Shown here piece by piece: positions 10,881 to 21,484 of a DNA stretch of 64,000 bases. The stretch lies in assembly GCF_964355755.1 (NCBI RefSeq), contig NC_092673.1, forward strand, positions 12,839,001-12,903,000, in the 5' to 3' direction. A model generated the notes under the pieces. That model worked only from the letters and a program-made list of their open reading frames with translations. It had not been told where the DNA came from and searched no databases. The stretch comes from Antedon mediterranea. Taxonomy: Eukaryota; Echinodermata; Crinoidea; Comatulida; Antedonidae. Each line of letters starts with the position of its first letter. Position 1 is the stretch's first letter. Made by a program: the position numbers and the translations under genes.

Positions 10881-11555
10881 ATACATTTCAACTTAATGTA
10901 ATTATTATAGAATTTTGTCCACGCCATTTTTTGCCACATCATATATGAACAAACGAGATGACTACTTCATTGCAAAATTAGGTTCCATTCATTCAAGCGT
11001 GCAAAGCCGCTAAACATTTTACACTCGTTGTGAAAGTTTGTCCATTTATTGCATGCTGCCTTACCCAATCACACAAAAGACACCAAACACACAGTTTGTG
11101 ACATGACGCACACAAACCTCGTGAAAAATCTCCTCCGTTTTATTTTAAAGAAGGAAGTATAAAACAATTGTACCGCCGTAGTACACAGAAGTTAGCCAGA
11201 GCGATAAAAGGATTGTCGCCGCGCAGTATCATCGCCATTTTTTATGCATTCTAAATAAATGGTTATAGCTATTACTAATTAATGAACTATAAAATGTAAT
11301 TAATCACAAAACAGTATTGAAAATAATATTAATCTAGGCCTAGCCTAGGCTTACTCTACTTTTTTTACTAACTAGGGTAGGCCTACACTCTAAACAGTAG
11401 TGGGCCTGTATATAAGATTTAAAAAGCTGAGTGATTACTAGCCTAGACCTCTCTACATACAGTGACAAGATCAGAGGAGCCAAGGAACAGATATTATTAA
11501 TTTATTTTTCTTAAAAATATATAAATTACTATTAGCACTGTACAAACGTTATTTC
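10881..11555. other. Non-coding stretch
   Basis: Holds the partial repeat copy at about 10905-10990 and several TAGGCCTA motifs (11335-11400). No gene seen. Confidence 0.45.
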
Positions 11556-12892
11556 AAAAATATACACCTGTTCTATTAATTTTGCAGAGGTTTTTTCTAC
11601 AGTGGAGAACATATTCAACAACACAGGCTGTGGTGAAAGATGGAAGTCGAAAGTAGTAGGCTTTGGAGCAGATAGTGTCAATCTTGAAAAGAGAGGTGGA
11701 GTAATTGTACATCTCAGGGAGAGTGCAAGAGAACACATTATACCAATGCACTGTATGCCTCACAGGCATTGAATTAAATCTTCATATATTAACAAATATT
11801 TTATTAAATCAATGATGACCTTTCATGCCCAAGCCTTCACTCACTCATTTATTTATAATGCAATATTAATACTGTATCATTTTTTATTTTTTTATAAATT
11901 AACAAACTTGAGTTGGCATTACTTTCTGGGCTGAAAAAACAGCCAAGAGTGACGAAAGAGTAGGCCTATGACTTGCTGTACAGTACTTGCTGTACAGTAC
12001 TTGGTGTACAGTACTTGGTGTGGAAGACCTATCATTTCAGCCCTAAATCTAAAAGTGAGCTTAAACAAATTGGCAAAGAACTTGGATTAACTGTGGTGAA
12101 TCAAGGAAATGTCCAGGGTACAAAATTGATTGCCCATGTTACAAGATCATTCACATCCTTCATTATATAATGACAGATGCTGGCCAATATCGGGCAATCC
12201 ATGTACATATGAGGCAATCCATGTACATATGGATCACCCGGCAGAAACCCACACATCTGCTGACATTCAAGAGAGAGCAAGAAAGGTTAATAGCACCATA
12301 CCTGTGATTTGTTGATTAAATTTTGATGCTTGTTTGACTTGTGTTGCTTTTTAAAGCATAAATGTTGTGAATTTTTAATTTATGAATATTTTCTTCTCAT
12401 CTCAAATAGTTAAAAAAAGAAATACATTGAAGCTCTTGAGGGAGGACAGCCCAAAGGTTGATAGGTATCTTCAAAAGTTCATAGATGCAGCAATTGACAA
12501 AGAAGAAGTACAGTTTCAGGTAATTAGTACTTATTAAATATTATTAAAATTAATTATAAATTCAGTGACATATATTTTAACAACTCTCTGCCAAGTTCTA
12601 TGTTTACCAATGTTTTTTTAATTATACAGGGCATTAAACTGAAAGGTACTACTGGATTAGAGATTGATGTGCAGTTAACTGCTTCGATTAAGCAGGCCTG
12701 TCAGTTTATTGTAAGGGACATGAGAGACAGGTTTAACAATGTTCTTAATGATCCAGATGATGAAGTTGTAGGCAATGCCCCAAACCACAGAAAGCACTCT
12801 CAGCATTTAACATATTCAACCATGACAGCGAAATTACTTTAATATGGCCGTGCTGAAGTAGAATACCTTCTTCATCATTTTGAAAGGTAAAA
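11556..12892 (+). pseudogene. hAT transposase pseudogene with introns
   Basis: Discontinuous + strand blocks follow the order of a hAT transposase. At 11590-11775: VVGFGADSVNLEKRGGVIVH and IPMHCMPHRHEL. At 12020-12150: YHFSPKSKSELKQIGKELGL and GNVQGTKLIAHV. At 12200-12285: IHVHMDHPAETHTSADIQER. At 12410-12519: LREDSPKVDRYLQKFIDAAI, ending at a donor CAG|GTAATT. At 12631-12840: IKLKGTTGLEIDVQLTASIK and RDMRDRFNNVLND, preceded by an acceptor TATACAG. At about 12845-12889: YGRAEVEYLLHHFE before GGTAAAAG. The CAG donor, TATACAG acceptor and continuing similarity suggest true introns rather than gaps. Stops between blocks, a 17-bp tandem duplication (CAATCCATGTACATATG) and a frameshift at about 12840 show decay. 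Confidence 0.6.
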
Positions 12893-13036
12893 GAACATTA
12901 CATTATTGAATATTAGTTGAATTAATTTGTTGTTCTCTGAAGCTCTTTCTCTTAAAAAGCAGTAGCAGCAAGACAAAAAAAGTCCACTTTCTTCAGAAAC
13001 TCCATCTTAATCCACATTTTTTTCCAATCATTTTAT

Positions 13037-13671
13037 GTTAAAGACCCCTTCCCTGCAATTTTGGACGTTTTTTGGAAAATAATACATATATATCACTTTA
13101 AAAACATTAAACCATGTCATTCCTTGTCTTAAATGTACGTTTTATGGTAAATTATGATAAAAAGTGAGAAACAATGCACTACCTAAGTAGCTCGCGGCGA
13201 TCGACCTCTCGTGGACGGTCTTAGGCCTAGCCTGGCTAGGCTTAGTTTTTTAGGCCTAGCTGGTAAACATCGGTAACGTACGAACATCGTACGCTAGCTA
13301 TATACCTAGCCTGACGTTGTATAGTTGCTGCATTAATTGTCTTTCTATTTTTGCCAGACTCCGTTGATACAAATTGGGGAAAACCCGATATTTTCGCTGA
13401 AAAGTTAGGAGTCTTCCATTTGTTTTGGCCTCACGATCGATCGAAAAGTGGGCGAATTACAGGTGAAAAACAAAAATATCAATCCGCGCGCAATGCATTT
13501 TGGGATTTATAGCGGGCCGCTATAATTATTAAAATCGACTTATTTTTCACATTTTTAACCGTTTAAAGACGAAAAAAGTTATCGCAATAGGACCATATAG
13601 TATTATTTTTACATTAAATATAGTTTGTGATCTTAAATTAGATCTAAAAAACGTAGGGAATGGGGCTTTAA
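13037..13671. mobile_element. MITE with TAAAGnCCCnTTCCCT ends
   Basis: The left end is TAAAGACCCCTTCCCTGC and the right end complements to TAAAGCCCCATTCCCTACG. The 635 bp between have no ORF but do hold a TAGGCCTAG-rich, GC-richer centre. The flanks (TTATGT and TAATAAAT) do not give a clear duplication. Confidence 0.6.
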
Positions 13672-13696
13672 TAAATAATTATTTTATCGTCGTGAG

Positions 13697-13891
13697 GTGG
13701 TTTCCCGATTAATCGTACGATCAAACGGTACTGGGTATGATCAACTAGCGTTCGTGTTCCCACCTAATCATCCATTCATAGAAGTACTGATGAAGATATC
13801 AATCTGTGGCGACAATAGAATGGACCCGAGACCTGGCTATCTTCGACTTTTAAATAATAGAAAGTTTAGAAAAATGTTTTTGTTAAACTAG
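13697..13891 (+). pseudogene. LINE-like N-terminal ORF fragment, left arm
   Basis: A 64-codon ORF encodes GTGYDQLAFVFPPNHPFIEV, then LMKISICGDNRMDPRPGYLR. Many CR1-like LINE polyproteins begin with a hydrophobic stretch followed by a GD-x-x-x-NPGP motif. CGDNRMDPRPG looks like a diverged form with the second Pro kept. No endonuclease or polymerase follows, so it is a fragment. Its sequence is almost identical to the copy in the right arm. Confidence 0.4.
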
Positions 13892-14966
13892 AAATGTACG
13901 TTGTATGTATATAGAAAAATGGTTGTAATTTTCAAAATTACGTTGTATAAGTTGCGATGTGAAAAACTGTTATTTTATCGTTAGTTGTCGTGTACATAAA
14001 GCAAAAATATAAATAGCCTATAATAAAATAAAATAAAAATCGTTAGTAAAACTTTTAAAAAGAGTAAAGATATAAGGAAGAAAAGCAAAGAGATCATGGA
14101 GCGGCTGTACCAGAAAATACAACACTAAGTATTGTAAAGTTAAAAACTAAAAATTTAGGCGATCTTGTCAAAGGTCAAGCGCCTTCAGCCTGCCACGTTT
14201 CGATATTCAATATTGAACTTGACCTGACGTGGTTCCACAATATCTTTATATGAAAATGGTAGAATTGATAGAAAATAATAATTAATTCAAAATTTACCTA
14301 AAAATGGTTTTGAACTGAATCGATGAATGTCTTGTCGTCGTATGGTTTTGGTTTGGTTTAAAAGTATGTTCGATAAAGTGCGTGAGCGTATTAGAATGAA
14401 ATGCTAGCGTATACAATGTGCGCGATGTCAAGTTGTGTACTGTGTGATACATGTAAGATTATAAGTGTATCGTACATTGTAGTAGAGCGAAAATAACATA
14501 GGTATAAAGGTAGGATATAAATAAGTAGTATAGGATGTATAGAAAAGGGAATGGGTTGTTAGTTACAGGAAAGATTTTGAATGTCGTGAGGTGGTTTCCC
14601 GATTAATCGTACGATCAAACGGTACTGGGTATGATCAACTAGCGTTCGTGTCAAGTTCAAGGTCAAGTTCAATATTGAATATCGAAACGTGGCAGGCTGA
14701 AGGCGCTTGACCTTTGACAAGATCGCCTAATTTTTTAGTTTTAACTTTACAATACTTAGTGTTGTATATTCTGGTACAGCCGCTCCATGATCTCTTTGCT
14801 TTTCTTCCTTATATCTTTTTTAAGTTATACTAACAATTTTTATTTTATTTTATTTTATTTTATTATATTTATGTTTTTGCTTTATGTACACGACAACTAA
14901 CGATCAAATAACAGTTTTTCACATCGCAACTTATACAACGTAATTTTGAAAACTACAACCATTTTT

Positions 14967-15185
14967 CTATATACATACAACGTACATTTCTAGTCTAACA
15001 AAAAATTTTCTAAACTTTCTATTATTTAAAAGTCGAAGATAGCCAGGTCTCGGGTCCATTCTATTGTCGCCACAGATTGATATCTTCATCAGTACTTCTA
15101 TGAATGGATGATTAGGTGGGAACACGAACGCTAGTTGATCATACCCAGTACCGTTTGATCGTACGATTAATCGGGAAACTACCAT
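14967..15185 (-). pseudogene. LINE-like N-terminal ORF fragment, right arm
   Basis: The inverted copy of the left-arm ORF, 72 codons, identical through the NRKFRK block and then diverging by a frame difference near the A/T-run at about 14998. It has the same GD...PRPG motif. The two copies being intact over the same stretch suggests a recent duplication or gene conversion rather than selection. Confidence 0.4.
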
Positions 15186-15190
15186 ACGAC

Positions 15191-16335
15191 ACTAGAGTCT
15201 TTTGATCCAACAACCATAGCTGAAAACTGGTTATCAGAAGGGCAGCGAAGCAGGAGGCCTATGTATAGAAAATTGCCTGATGGATTGTACTACAGTAGTT
15301 CACTGAATGAATGATCCCTGGCAAAACATTATATTACTACTGTCATATCTTACATTGTATTCTTTAATCATTTAATAACAAAATAAAGTTATTGGTTGGT
15401 TGCCTCTGATGGTAGTGTTACTGTTGTACATGCAGTTTGCTTTAGTGTGTTTTGGGGGTTTTTTTGTACGTGGGGTGCGGTTAGGGGAAGGGTGTCGATG
15501 AACGAAGTTGATCAAGTGCTACTAACAAAATTTGTGGTGCTACCAAAAATTATTATGAGCCATCATAAAAATGTTATAGTGCTACCAAGTGAAAAAGTTA
15601 ATTTTCAGCTCTGTTATGAGTTATTGTTTTGATGAAACAATTTGATGAATTTTCCCTTGACGTAAGGCCTACCTGTACATCCCTTATTTATTTATTATAG
15701 GTCACACACACACGTGTAACAAATGAGATGATGACATTACAACGAATATCTAACTAAAAATTTGCGACTTAAGGTTCCCCATTATTGCAAATTTATGTTG
15801 AGATGTTTGACATCAAAGTAATATACTGTAGCTTTAATAAGTGTCAAAAATGTGATTATGTAACTCATATTCTTATAAATAAAAAACACAAATAACAAAA
15901 CAAAATAAACAAAACCGAATTGATTAAAAATGGAACTAAAAGGTTAGAAAACTGTATAGTAGTAATACTAATAGTAAGCAATGTCAAACCAAAAAATATA
16001 TATAATAATCAATAGAATAACAGGATGCATTCATATTCAACGAATAATCACTTTAATTTGAAAACATAGAACTTCATAAAAACAAACAAAATAATAACAG
16101 GAATAATGCTATCGACGAAAGGAAATAATGCAGAAATTGCGTCCCATACATCTTTCGAGACAAGTAGGGGGTTACCCCGGTGTACTAGATCACACACAAC
16201 AGCCACTGTCACAAACTCATCATATACACTAGGCCCTCTGGAAGAACAGTCTTTGACTGAAGAGGCTACCCAGTATAATAAATAAATAACTCAAACACTC
16301 AACGATTAGCTCGGCAGAAACGTGCTGCTGAATAA
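15191..16335. other. Mostly non-coding; possible 3' exon remnant at 15196-15327
   Basis: Right after the inverted repeat, + strand 15215-15327 is open as ENWLSEGQRSRRPMYRKLPD, then GLYYSSSLNE and a stop, with AATAAAG at about 15382. It could be the last piece of an unidentified ORF split by the repeat. The remainder (15400-16335) shows no supported feature. Confidence 0.3.
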
Positions 16336-19300
16336 AGGGTCTTTCACACCTGTTCCGGCACAGTTCCGGTCCAGCGAATCGAACATCAATGTTTTCATGC
16401 GGCTATGCCTAATCAAAATGCGCCTAGCCTAGGCCTGTAACGCGAAATTTGGTCCGGGGCCAAAACTGGTCCGGTCGGATCGATTTTGGCGTTGAAACAG
16501 CCGCTAAAACAGGTCCGGCTAGGCCAAAACCGGCCTTCAAAATCGCTTATTTATCCTTAAAAATGTCATAAGAAGCGCCTAGAAAAAGTCCAAATGGTTG
16601 AAGTAAACTATGCTTTGAGTAAATATACTAAATATTACCGTAAAATCAAAAAGAAATTATCGAAACGGAGAGATTAAAAATGTGCAAGAATAAATCGGCG
16701 CTCGGTTTGGAATCTTCAAATATTCCATTGTAAAATTCGTAGGATAAAGTAATATCCCCCTCTGATTTTTTCTTTTTTTTTGAGGAGGGGGGTGGGGGGG
16801 TGTTAGCATAGTAAAAAAGAACTTTTCATTCATTGTATTCATATATTTTGATTAAATAAGGTTTGATTATATATTCTCACATATTTCCTCATTTTATCGT
16901 TTCAAATTAATACATTTTCAGTATATTACCGGGCGGTTTAGAATTTGTTTTTAATAATATTGTATAACTTTAACTTGCACTGAAGGGTTTAAAAAAGAGG
17001 GTTCAACATCAACGTTTTGTGATCGTATTTTAACGTACTGCATCTGTTTTAAAATGAAATGTCAGTAAAATATATAAAATGATCACCTATTTATTCTTCA
17101 AAGTGAGGAATTATATTTTAGTTATTCTTTGTCTGCATACATATTACAAAATGTTGATTTCATAAATGCTCATGGTTTCAGCCGATACGATAGTAAATTA
17201 ATTTGACACGAATTTAGAATAGCATGATATAAAACACTTTTGTTGTTTTTTTAAATTGATGAGAACTACTTGGCCTGCCTTTCCGCCAAAACAAAAAAGA
17301 ACTTAAAATGTTTTCACTTATATTTATAAAAGAAAAAACAAACGGTTATATTAAACCACAACTCCATTGGCTGTTGGTACAGTTTTTGGTCAAAGCTCCT
17401 TATATCTTGGCTCTGTGTGCATGTGAGACGCATCATACCCAAAACTTATATTATTTTTTATTTGACAAAACAGATTTGTGTATTTATAGCACGTCCTTTT
17501 AATGAGGGAAGGTATGAAAGTTGTTTTCTCTAAAATGTTCGCACAAGTTGAAGATATTTGGCTCAATTTCACAATGTTGTACATCTTACCGATTGTCGGT
17601 AAATTCGCTTACAAAAATGACAGCATGTAAATCCAAAGCTCGCAGTGTAGCTTCATCTGCGTAATTGTCCACAAGAGCAGCATTTAAGGTTTCTTCAGTG
17701 ATGTATAGTCCCAATATTTGCGGGCGAGATACTTGCGTATTGGATGGTATGGTCTGAGGATGTACTTTCGTTCCGATGTGTCAAGTAACCCCTCCTCTTG
17801 TTTTTCAACGTCCAAAACTGGCTCAACATGAGCACAAACAGTTGAAAGATACACATTTCTTTCCGAAATTTCAGCATCACTATTTGTTAATGGGCAATAC
17901 TCCCAGCCATTGAAAATGTGGTTGATTCTTTCTTGTGCCATATTTGTAGACAATAGTTTTCGTCATTGTTGCACATGCTTAAATTTCCAACTCGGAGCCC
18001 CATGTTCCATCCTTAGACATAGCTGTATCACTTGTGTATTTTTCGAATGATTTGCTGTCGCAGTTTTCAAAGATACGTCTGTTTTGGACATAAACTCTAA
18101 AATATGGTCCCTCATCACAATCATGGTGACTTTAGACACCAACAAGAACGTAACTAAGCGCTCTAAAGCTGAGGCAGGTCCCGTCTCCGCGCATCCTGGC
18201 TGTTTTCGTGGGTTTTGCTGCCTTGTTCATTTCTCTTTGAAAAAGAGCATCTACTGGGTTTGGTGAACTAGCCTCACCACAGAATATCACATCATCTAAT
18301 TGTTGATCAAGATGCTTGTCCTGTCTAACGTTTTGAGAGGGTCCTTCTTCCTTGTATTTCTCAGCATTGTGGTGTTCCATTGATTCATTTGCAGCTTTTT
18401 CGGACAGATTATTTGACAATTTAAAAGGCAGGTTGCTTCCATTGACGATTAGTGGCGAACGGATGGTGAAGTACTGCCGGACGTTTGAGTGTTGGGGCAA
18501 TCATCTTTTGATGAAGAGGTTGGTGAAAAGATATATGGCTTCAGAGGTATCCCGTTAACACGTTTGATAACACTGTCGTCATCTAGCCCTATCAGAGAAT
18601 ATGATCCCTTTCCCATTTATTTTCCAGTTTTCCTCCCTTCCTTTTTTTCCTTCGCAGATCTTTCATCAATACGTACATATGTTCCGCATTTGAATTCAGT
18701 TGGTTGTGCATGCCTTCTGTCATAATTGATTTTCTGTCTTTTCTGGGCCGTTTCGATGTTTTTTTGCGCAGTATTTTTTGAAACACGCAAATGGCCTAAA
18801 TCATGTTCTAAAATTGATCAAAACGTAATTTTAAGCATTTTAAAATGTTAATGCGTGATTTCGCACGCAAGGCCCTGGTTAAGCGTACCATTTTTAATAT
18901 GTTTACCTTAGTTGATGTATAGTGAATTTTATTGTTTTAAATTACAGAGTATTTACTGTATAAAAATATAAAACATAATACAGGTAACATATTATTACAT
19001 TGTAACAATCAAATACAGTAGGCCTATTTAGGACTCATACATTTTGAATTAAATATATGAATTGTGTTTTGCAAGATTGAAATAAACCTATAGGCTAGTC
19101 AAATAATTCATTGTATTGTAGCCTACGTTCAGCTCTATGTTATAACATTTTGAGTTGAGCGACAATGGGTGTATAGACTTAGTCGCTCGCATCCATCCCA
19201 TCCACGTTAGATGTGCCACAGCTTTTTCAGCTGCGGTCCTGGGTTGCGGTGTAAAGATTTTTTTTTTAATTACAAATATTACCAGTAGGCCTAAATAATG

Positions 19301-20297
19301 ATATTAGAGCGTAATAATTGGATTCTAAAAAGTTCATATTTTGGATAATTTTGAGAAAATGGAAAATTAACCCTCTTATTTTTACACCAACCAGTGATAT
19401 TATTAGAGCGTTTCCGTAATAAGTAATTGAATTCTTAAAAGTCCATAATTTGGGGTGATAAAAAAAATCTCTGTACTAAATAATTGTTTTACCTTCTTTT
19501 TTTTCGCTAAGAAGACTATTACGAAACTCGTGTTCGTCGTACAGCTAAATTCGTGAATGTGGGAACCGGTCATTCCACTGTGGTGTCGTTTGTCAATTTT
19601 TTATTTTTATTAATGTTAGTATTGCTACCCATATCGATTGTTATTATCGTCGTTGTTTTATACTATTAATAGAGAGGCCCTTGGTGGCCACTTGCACCCC
19701 AAAATGTGGACTGGAAAAAAAATAAGGCGGGTGTAATTTCTTACAAAGGCACAAAAAAAAGATACTGATAGCAGTAATGACAACAACCTAAAATAATAAT
19801 ACTAATAATAATTAACGTTCTATATTTTATTATTAATCATTATTGAATACGCCCAAGACGTATTCAGTTTGTACATAATATCTAAGATCTAAGACATAAT
19901 ATAAAATTACTAGAGGGCGCTATTAGTTTTAAACAAACTGAACAATAGAATATCCCAAAATCCGATTAGAGTTTCTTTAATTAGTGTTTCGATAATTTCT
20001 TTTCGTTTGTACGGTAATATTTAGTATATTTACTTTAAGCATAGTTTACTTTAACCATTTGAACTGTTTGCAGGCTTCTTAACACATTTTAAAGAATAAA
20101 TAAGCGATTTTAAAGGCCGGACCAGTTTTGGCCTAGCCGGACCTGTTTTAGCGGCTGTTCAACGCCAAAATTGATCCGACCGGACCAGTTTTGGCGACCA
20201 AAATCGATCCGGCCGGATCAATTTTGGCGTGACAGGCCTAGCAATATTCGATTGGATTTTCCAGCACCGGACCGGAACCGTGCCGGAACAGGTGTAA
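16336..20297. mobile_element. TIR DNA transposon (about 330-bp TIRs) carrying integrase/OTU remnants
   Basis: The left arm, about 16336-16675, starts AAAGGGTCTTTCACACCTGT. It runs through a GGTCCGG/CCGGACC-rich part to CCGTAAAATCAAAAAGAAAT. The right arm, about 19975-20297, is its diverged inverted copy, ending GTGCCGGAACAGGTGT. The arms enclose 3.3 kb with coding remnants only at 17690-18790 on the - strand. The outermost 13 bases of the right end are missing because a short relative begins there. I could not fix a target duplication. Confidence 0.75.
17690..18790 (-). pseudogene. Integrase C-terminal region fused to an OTU-like cysteine protease domain (decayed)
   Basis: Read down the - strand. 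At 18770-18600 there is a retroviral-type integrase tail: AQKRQKINYDRRHAQPTEFK, then in another frame LRRKKRKGGKLENKWERDHI. At 18600-18450 comes a GPY/F-like end, SLIGLDDDSVIKRVNGIPLK then PYIFSP. After an acidic linker (18500-18190), MRGDGTCLSFRALSYVLVG is the OTU catalytic box (Asp and Cys of GDGxC). Downstream, SKDGTWGSELEI matches the OTU middle motif. Several frameshifts and stops break it, and the DDE core is absent. Integrase-OTU fusions are known from Ginger-type DNA transposons and some Ty3-like elements; the TIRs favour a Ginger-like origin, but this is inference. Confidence 0.6.
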
Positions 20298-20486
20298 AGG
20301 GTCTTTCACACCTGTTCCGGCATTGTTCCGGTCCGGCGAATCAAACATCAATGTTTCGTTTTCACGCGGCTATGCGCCAATCGATATGTGCGTAGCCGCG
20401 TGAAAACGAAACATTGGCGTTTGATTGGATTTTCCGGCGCCTGACCGGAACCGTGCCGGAACAGGTGTGAAAGACCCTTTAAAGAT
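20298..20486. mobile_element. Short palindromic MITE sharing the TIR of the 16.3-20.3 kb element
   Basis: AAAGGGTCTTTCACACCTGT at the left and the exact complement at the right (ACAGGTGTGAAAGACCCTTT), with a palindromic interior centred near 20390 (CGCGGCTATGCG...CGTAGCCGCG). It abuts the larger element with no spacer and has no coding capacity. It looks like a deletion derivative of the same family. Confidence 0.8.
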
Positions 20487-21484
20487 AGGAATATTCATTA
20501 CCGACAGAGGGCGCTGTGTATAAAGGGAACACAAATTGTATATATGATTTATGTGTCGGATATTTCGGATATGACGTCGTGAATACTTGCCAAACAATAT
20601 CAAATACCTTTTTACCGTGAAAAAAAATATTTGGCGTATTTTACGACGGTAACAAGATTTTAACTAGATTTTACGTACGGAAAACATTGAAGATTAAGTT
20701 TTTGGATAGCAGATCGGTTTTCCTTGGATTTTGAAATATAAAGGTAAGTTTGTTAGATTATTATATTCCTTAGCGTAAAAAAGTGAGAGTTTGCGAAAAG
20801 TGACTTTATTTACAATTGTCTAGGCTAGGCCATTATAGAGGGCGCACTACATTTCGCCTAGGCTGATTAGTGGATTTTCCAAGGGAAGAAAATAGACAGA
20901 GAGGGGTTGCTTGGCCTAGACTATAAGAAAATAATTGATTGTCTTATTTTTGTACAGTTTTAAGTTTATTTATTTTCGTTTGTATGTTTATTTTAGTTTT
21001 CATGTTTTTTTATGTTTATTTTAGTTTTCATGTTTTTTATGTTATTTATTTACATTAATTACATTATTAACTGTAAAATATGTATGTAATTTTTTTTTTT
21101 TTTTTTGTATTACAGTAAAACTACTATTACTTTACTGAATATGTATGTGCCTATTTCTATTTATTTTATTTTGTTGATTATTGTAATTAATATGTAATTG
21201 TCTTATATAAATGACGACAAACGTGGTGATGATGGTGAAGGCATTGGAATAGCATATTTTACTACTATAAATATTATATAAGTACCTGTAAATATATTTT
21301 ACTTTTTAATAAATCATCTGTCTTTAGGCTACTCTACTTTAAAATAATTAGGTTATAGTGGATATTTAATTTATATATTGTGAACAAAAAAAGGCATGTT
21401 TAACAGACCCACAAGGAGATGTACTATACTCCAAACATACTGTACTTAAAAAACATATTCCTACCATAGATTCAAGGGAGCAAA
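20487..21484 (+). promoter_or_regulatory. Upstream region with apparent 5' UTR exon and intron
   Basis: No ORF. A consensus donor AAG|GTAAGTT lies at 20741-20749 and a plausible acceptor (CCTACCATAG) ends at 21469. That leaves 15 bases before the ATG at 21485. This looks like a 5' UTR intron of the transposase-like gene, so transcription would start between the MITE and 20740. Confidence 0.4.

Larger units (their letters stand above)
13688..15190. repeat. Large inverted repeat with LINE-like ORF in both arms
   Basis: The left arm, about 13688-14238, reappears inverted at about 14652-15190, nearly base for base in long stretches. The spacer holds unique AT-rich sequence and, at 14583-14651, a third direct copy of the arm's first 70 bp (GTCGTGAGGTGGTTTCCCGA onward) fused to the inner end of the right arm. 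The geometry could come from twin-primed or repeated LINE insertion, or from a foldback element. Confidence 0.8.

Noticed and set aside
13697-13891. A conserved small host gene, because two copies are identical
   Set aside because: Identity extends through the non-coding parts of the arms, so it reflects recent duplication rather than selection.
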